NCBI GenBank assembly: GCA_001599975.1
Contig: BCIO01000001.1
Location: 930,001 to 994,000 of the forward strand
Direction: 5' to 3'
Length of the DNA: 64,000 bases
Source: Cystobasidiopsis lactophilus
Taxonomy: Eukaryota; Basidiomycota; Agaricostilbomycetes; Agaricostilbales; Chionosphaeraceae
The notes below the pieces were generated by a model. It saw only the letters and a list, made by a program, of their open reading frames with translations. It made no database searches and was not told the DNA's origin. Numbering within the stretch: position 1 is the stretch's first letter; each line of letters begins with the position of its first letter. Below, one piece after another: positions 60,663-64,000 of the stretch. A program made the position numbers and the translations under genes.

Positions 60663-61733
60663 CTAGGCAAGCCTGTATCCGTTTTCCGCCCAGTACGTTT
60701 TAAGCACCTCGATGGCCTTGGATAGATCCGTCGTATGGTTGCTCTTCGAGACCACAGGAGCGAGGTAAAGCTTAGTCCCTTTGAACAGGTGCTGATGCAG
60801 GAAGAGATTGGCGATCATATTGGCGATCCATCTCCAGGTCAGCTTCTGTCCTATTGGGTCTCGGCCGAGGCTTGTCAGCCCTTCGAGACACCAAGCTTCG
60901 AGAGTCGCGCTGAACAGTAGACCCAAGTCGACATCATGATGAAATTCGAATGATAGCAAGCCTTTGGGGTCGCCCGATGTGGAAATGCCGTACACGCGAA
61001 CATGGTGCAAAGTTTCGGGAGGTGAAGAATCAAGGTGGGAATGTACCCGACCGTCCTTCTCGATCGCCACCGCAAATGACCACCTCTCGATGGAAAGGCC
61101 ATCGCCCAAAGGGAAAGACCAGCTTTCTTTGGCCTCGTTTGAAAAGCCTGTCGAAATGCTCAGGCCGGTGTCGAATACCAAGGGCAACTTCGGGTTCAGA
61201 GCGAAGCGCTGGAGGACTTGAGCGAAGACAAACGGTCGAAGATGCTGTTCTTGGTCCTTGCCAACACCGTTCCATACGTATACGTCACGGCCGAGATGCA
61301 AATGACCTGCAAGAATCTGGGCCGGCACCATGGCAACGAGCATGTCTCCCGCGGCCTTCTGGATGGTCGAGCTCTGCACGACAGCCAGGATGCCGAGAAA
61401 ACCGTTCGCTGGGGTCGCTTCTTTAATCCGGGCTGGAACTATGCCTCCAAGGACTAGGTCCGGCGCCACCGAAATGGCCCACGTCGATTCCTCCGCCAGC
61501 AGACGCATGCGGCGTTCGACGGGCCGCACCATCTTGTCAGGCAAGACTAAGCCTGCGCGGACAGTCAGTCAGATGTCAAGATCAGTCTGTCAAGATTTTG
61601 AAGGATACCACTTGCATTGGCGGGACCTGGATGCGCGGGGTCTGACTGGCGAAAGAAGTCAAAACGCTGCATGCCCGTCAACTTTGAGCCTGGATGCCTA
61701 CATGCCTCGAGGAACTTTGCCATATCAGTGCAA
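60663..61733 (-). CDS. Hypothetical protein, unknown family, member 2
   Basis: Two-exon gene: the start at 61733 (MAKFLEACRHPGSKLTGMQ) splices by gtatcc...gcgcag (about 61546-61609) to LVLPDKMVRPVERRMRLLA, then runs uninterrupted to YWAENGYRLA with stop at 60663-60665, about 335 codons. Segments HLHLGRDVYVWNG, WSFPLGDGLSIERWSFAVAI, WRWIANMIANLFLHQHLFKG and AIEVLKTYWAENGY parallel those of the neighbour at 58542-59786. No known domain, signal peptide or membrane span was recognised. The two exons joining in frame through the start support the model. Function unknown. Confidence 0.6.
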
Positions 61734-62278
61734 GCAGCAGAAGAATGGTGGAAAGAGAGAAAGAGTGGAAGGCAGGTCCCATAGTGTTACTCGAGTCTCG
61801 ACTGGCTCTCGAGCAGAACAAAGGGGCGAGAGTCCGAGTACATATACCACTGACGAACATCAACAGGAAATAACAGCTACCAGAGGAAGAAAGCATAAAA
61901 AGCAAGAGCAGGTGGCGGAAGCGGGTACAATGTGAGCGAGCCGCGAAGGTCTCTCTGCGAGAGCCTCAGTCATGGTGCACGGTCCAAGTTCTCTAGAAGA
62001 TTGTCCTTCTCGCGACAAAGCGCATGCCAGATTTCAAAAGAGTGGCCCCCCTTCTTCTCCTTGCCCCTTCAACAAACCGGCAAGCAAAGAAAAAACAGCA
62101 AACTCCCTCAAATCAGATCTAAGGCTTCTACCGCAAAACCACCCTGCAACGACAAAGAAAAACAAGCAAAGGGAGAATGGTCCTTTTTGGGGGGATAAGA
62201 GGAGATGAGTGTAAAAGGTCGTAGGTTGGGCATTAAAGAGAGTAGGTAGTAGTATTGGTGGCAAAAATGGGGTGGCGA
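61734..62278. other. Intergenic region between two minus-strand genes
   Basis: About 545 bases: promoter of unknown-family member 2 and 3' flank of the transporter. It is A-rich on the plus strand near 62080-62170. No recognisable element is seen. Confidence 0.45.
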
Positions 62279-63935
62279 CTAGCGACCGCCCATGAGCTTT
62301 TGGCGCCATTGCTCGACGACTTCTGGCTTGGTCTTGAAGACGACGAGGCCGGCGAGAGCGATGCCGTAGCTGTAGGATAGCGATCTCTTTGAGCAAAGTG
62401 AAACGATTGCTCGGGCAACGACGGCAACCTACCCGACGAGTTGCGTAAAGGTGACGGTGGAGCCGAGGAGGATGACAGAGCCGCAGACCAACAGAATGTC
62501 CTTGACGACGCTGTGAGTGGTCCACAGAGGCTAATCAGCACTGGAAGCCTGATCAGAGGTGACCACAGCCCGACTCACCCGGACAAGGTGAGGACCAAGC
62601 TCGAAGCGACGCCGATGAGGAAGACGACGGAGCAGTTCAAGGCGAACGCGCACGAGGCGTTGGAGATGAGGACGAAGACGCCGAGGCGCTCCATGACGAG
62701 GTCGACGGGGGCCCAGCCTTCGTAGTAAGGGATGAGGCAGGCGTTCAGGGCGGCGCAGACGGGCGCGAAGTAGTAAAGCGACACTAAAGGGTCCATCTTG
62801 AGGCCGTGGAGCAGCTTTTGGATGGCGACCAGGCGGGCGGCTTCGAAGAGGATGCCGAACGCCTGGAAGGTGAAGCCGACCCAGCTGAAGTTGATCTCGC
62901 CCCAGGAGGCCAAGGCGACGCCGGCGGAGATGCAGAGCACGATGACCATCGTCCGCTTCGTCGGCGTTTCGAGGCCGAAGAGGACCGACATGAGCAGGAC
63001 GGCGACGGACACGAAAGCCTTGAGCCTGTGCACGCAACTCTGAAGATCAGTAGGGATCTACTATAGGGGAGTGGATGTGACGCACATTTGGATGAAGCTG
63101 ACGGAGAGGGTGAGGTAGGCCATGTTGGAGCAGATCAACGAGGCGGAGAAGAGGGCGCCGATGGGCAGGATGGACTTGCTCCAAAGCGAAAAGGTCATCT
63201 GTGCAGCCCCAAAAACCCATATGAGAACCAAGAAATATTAGATCTGAAGGGAAGGGTTCAAGACGCACCGGCACGTTTTGTAGGCCATCGAGGAGATGCG
63301 TTGTCCGGGCCAGCACGCGGGTCCCAATGGTGGCGAAGAAGAGGTGGAAGGTGGTCAAGAAGATGGGGCTGCAAGGCGAGCCAAAGCAGATGAGACCCAG
63401 GTCGGTCAAATTGGTTGCCGGCGAACTCACAAAGGGAATTCCAAGTCCGTCTACAGCTCGAAGTCAGTTCCCGGGGACGTGCTGAAACGGACAGGACAAG
63501 AACGCACCAAGATGTACTTGTTGTAGATGATGACGCTGGAGGATACTGTGCGTTGTGGGAAAAATATCAGACGAGGGTGAACTGCCTGTCAAAGCGGCGG
63601 ATCGCCCCAAACGCACGAGCAATCCACACGCAAATGACGGCGGCCGGGTTGAACTTCTTCTTCTCGTCTGCTACTGCTGTTGACTGTGCAAGGTCAACGC
63701 AAACAGTCAGCGCGCAATCAAAGGGGGCGACAAATTGCGTGGGCGGCGCACCTTCGCAGAGACGGGCAGCACCGTGCCCCGGTTGGTGTCGTTCAGCAGT
63801 CGGTCCGTGGCGCCTTCGCTCTCTGTCATCGCCAATGCGTGAGCTTGGGCAGTTCGCCAGAGGGGCAGCGAGCGCGGAGGGAGACGCACTGTCATCCATG
63901 TCAAAGACGACCTGGTTTTGCTCCTTGGATGCCAT
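62279..63935 (-). CDS. Triose-phosphate/nucleotide-sugar transporter family (TPT) protein
   Basis: Multi-pass Golgi/ER-type transporter of the drug/metabolite superfamily. Start at 63935 (MASKEQNQVVFDMDD); the soluble N-terminus is spread over small exons (MTESEGATDRLLNDTNRG, AVADEKKKFNPAAVICVW). Membrane core: SSVIIYNKYIL, FPIFLTTFHLFFATIGTRVL, ILPIGALFSASLICSNMAYLTLSVSFIQM with the family lysine in MLKAFVSVAVLLMS, CISAGVALASWGEINFSWVG, FEAARLVAIQKLLH, FALNCSVVFLIG and GYGIALAGLVVFKTKPE, ending KLMGGR at 62279-62281. The AYLTLSVSFIQMLKA signature is typical of the TPT group. Substrate cannot be assigned. Confidence 0.87.
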
Positions 63936-64000
63936 TGTTCGATGTTCTAAGCTGGTGTCTAAAGGAGCGATTCTAAAAGTCAAAGTCGAGGACGAATGGG

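Overview
The window is nuclear DNA from an intron-dense, GC-rich fungus, most likely a basidiomycete. The evidence is genes split by many introns of about 48-65 nt, a Cryptococcus-type CAP59/CMT1 mannosyltransferase, ALG3, a Zn2Cys6 regulator, Kre9/Knh1-type and GPI-type secreted proteins, and complete core eukaryotic genes. I cannot place it below subphylum. About 32 protein genes were found on both strands. I saw no tRNA, rRNA, transposon, viral element or CRISPR array. Coordinates give the outer limits of coding sequence; introns lie inside.

Layout. 1-9.7 kb: 3' part of ribosomal protein RPL11, a secreted histidine acid phosphatase, a small membrane protein, an uncharacterised regulator-like gene and an amino-acid transporter. 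9.9-17.4 kb: proteasome ATPase RPT4, an orphan, ALG3, and an ADF-H/coiled-coil/PH actin-type adaptor. 17.6-31.4 kb: Kre9/Knh1-like protein, DEAD-box helicase DED1, a membrane-anchored orphan, an F-box/LRR-like protein, a GPI-type aspartic protease, and an epoxide hydrolase divergent from an FAD oxidoreductase. 31.7-44.6 kb: bifunctional purine enzyme ADE16/17, a bacterial-type D-Ala-D-Ala carboxypeptidase (family S13), a methyltransferase, a Zn2Cys6 regulator, a CAP59-family mannosyltransferase, an F-box-like protein and a DUF3224 protein. 44.7-54.2 kb: a tandem duplication of about 4 kb. 54.4-64 kb: SAS10/UTP3, an Sds3-like protein, two divergent members of an unknown family, and a TPT-type transporter.

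Most of the genes are independent housekeeping functions (translation, ribosome assembly, proteasome, N-glycosylation, purine synthesis, secretion), and no operon-like logic is expected. The most unusual content is: a 6-nt microexon in RPL11; the tandem duplication at 46.1-54.2 kb, whose two adenylate-forming-like genes have reciprocally different introns and lack the usual P-loop, next to a truncated duplicate of the neighbouring gene; an S13 peptidase and a DUF3224 gene, both of bacterial type, within 10 kb; and an uncharacterised gene family represented twice at 58.5-61.7 kb.
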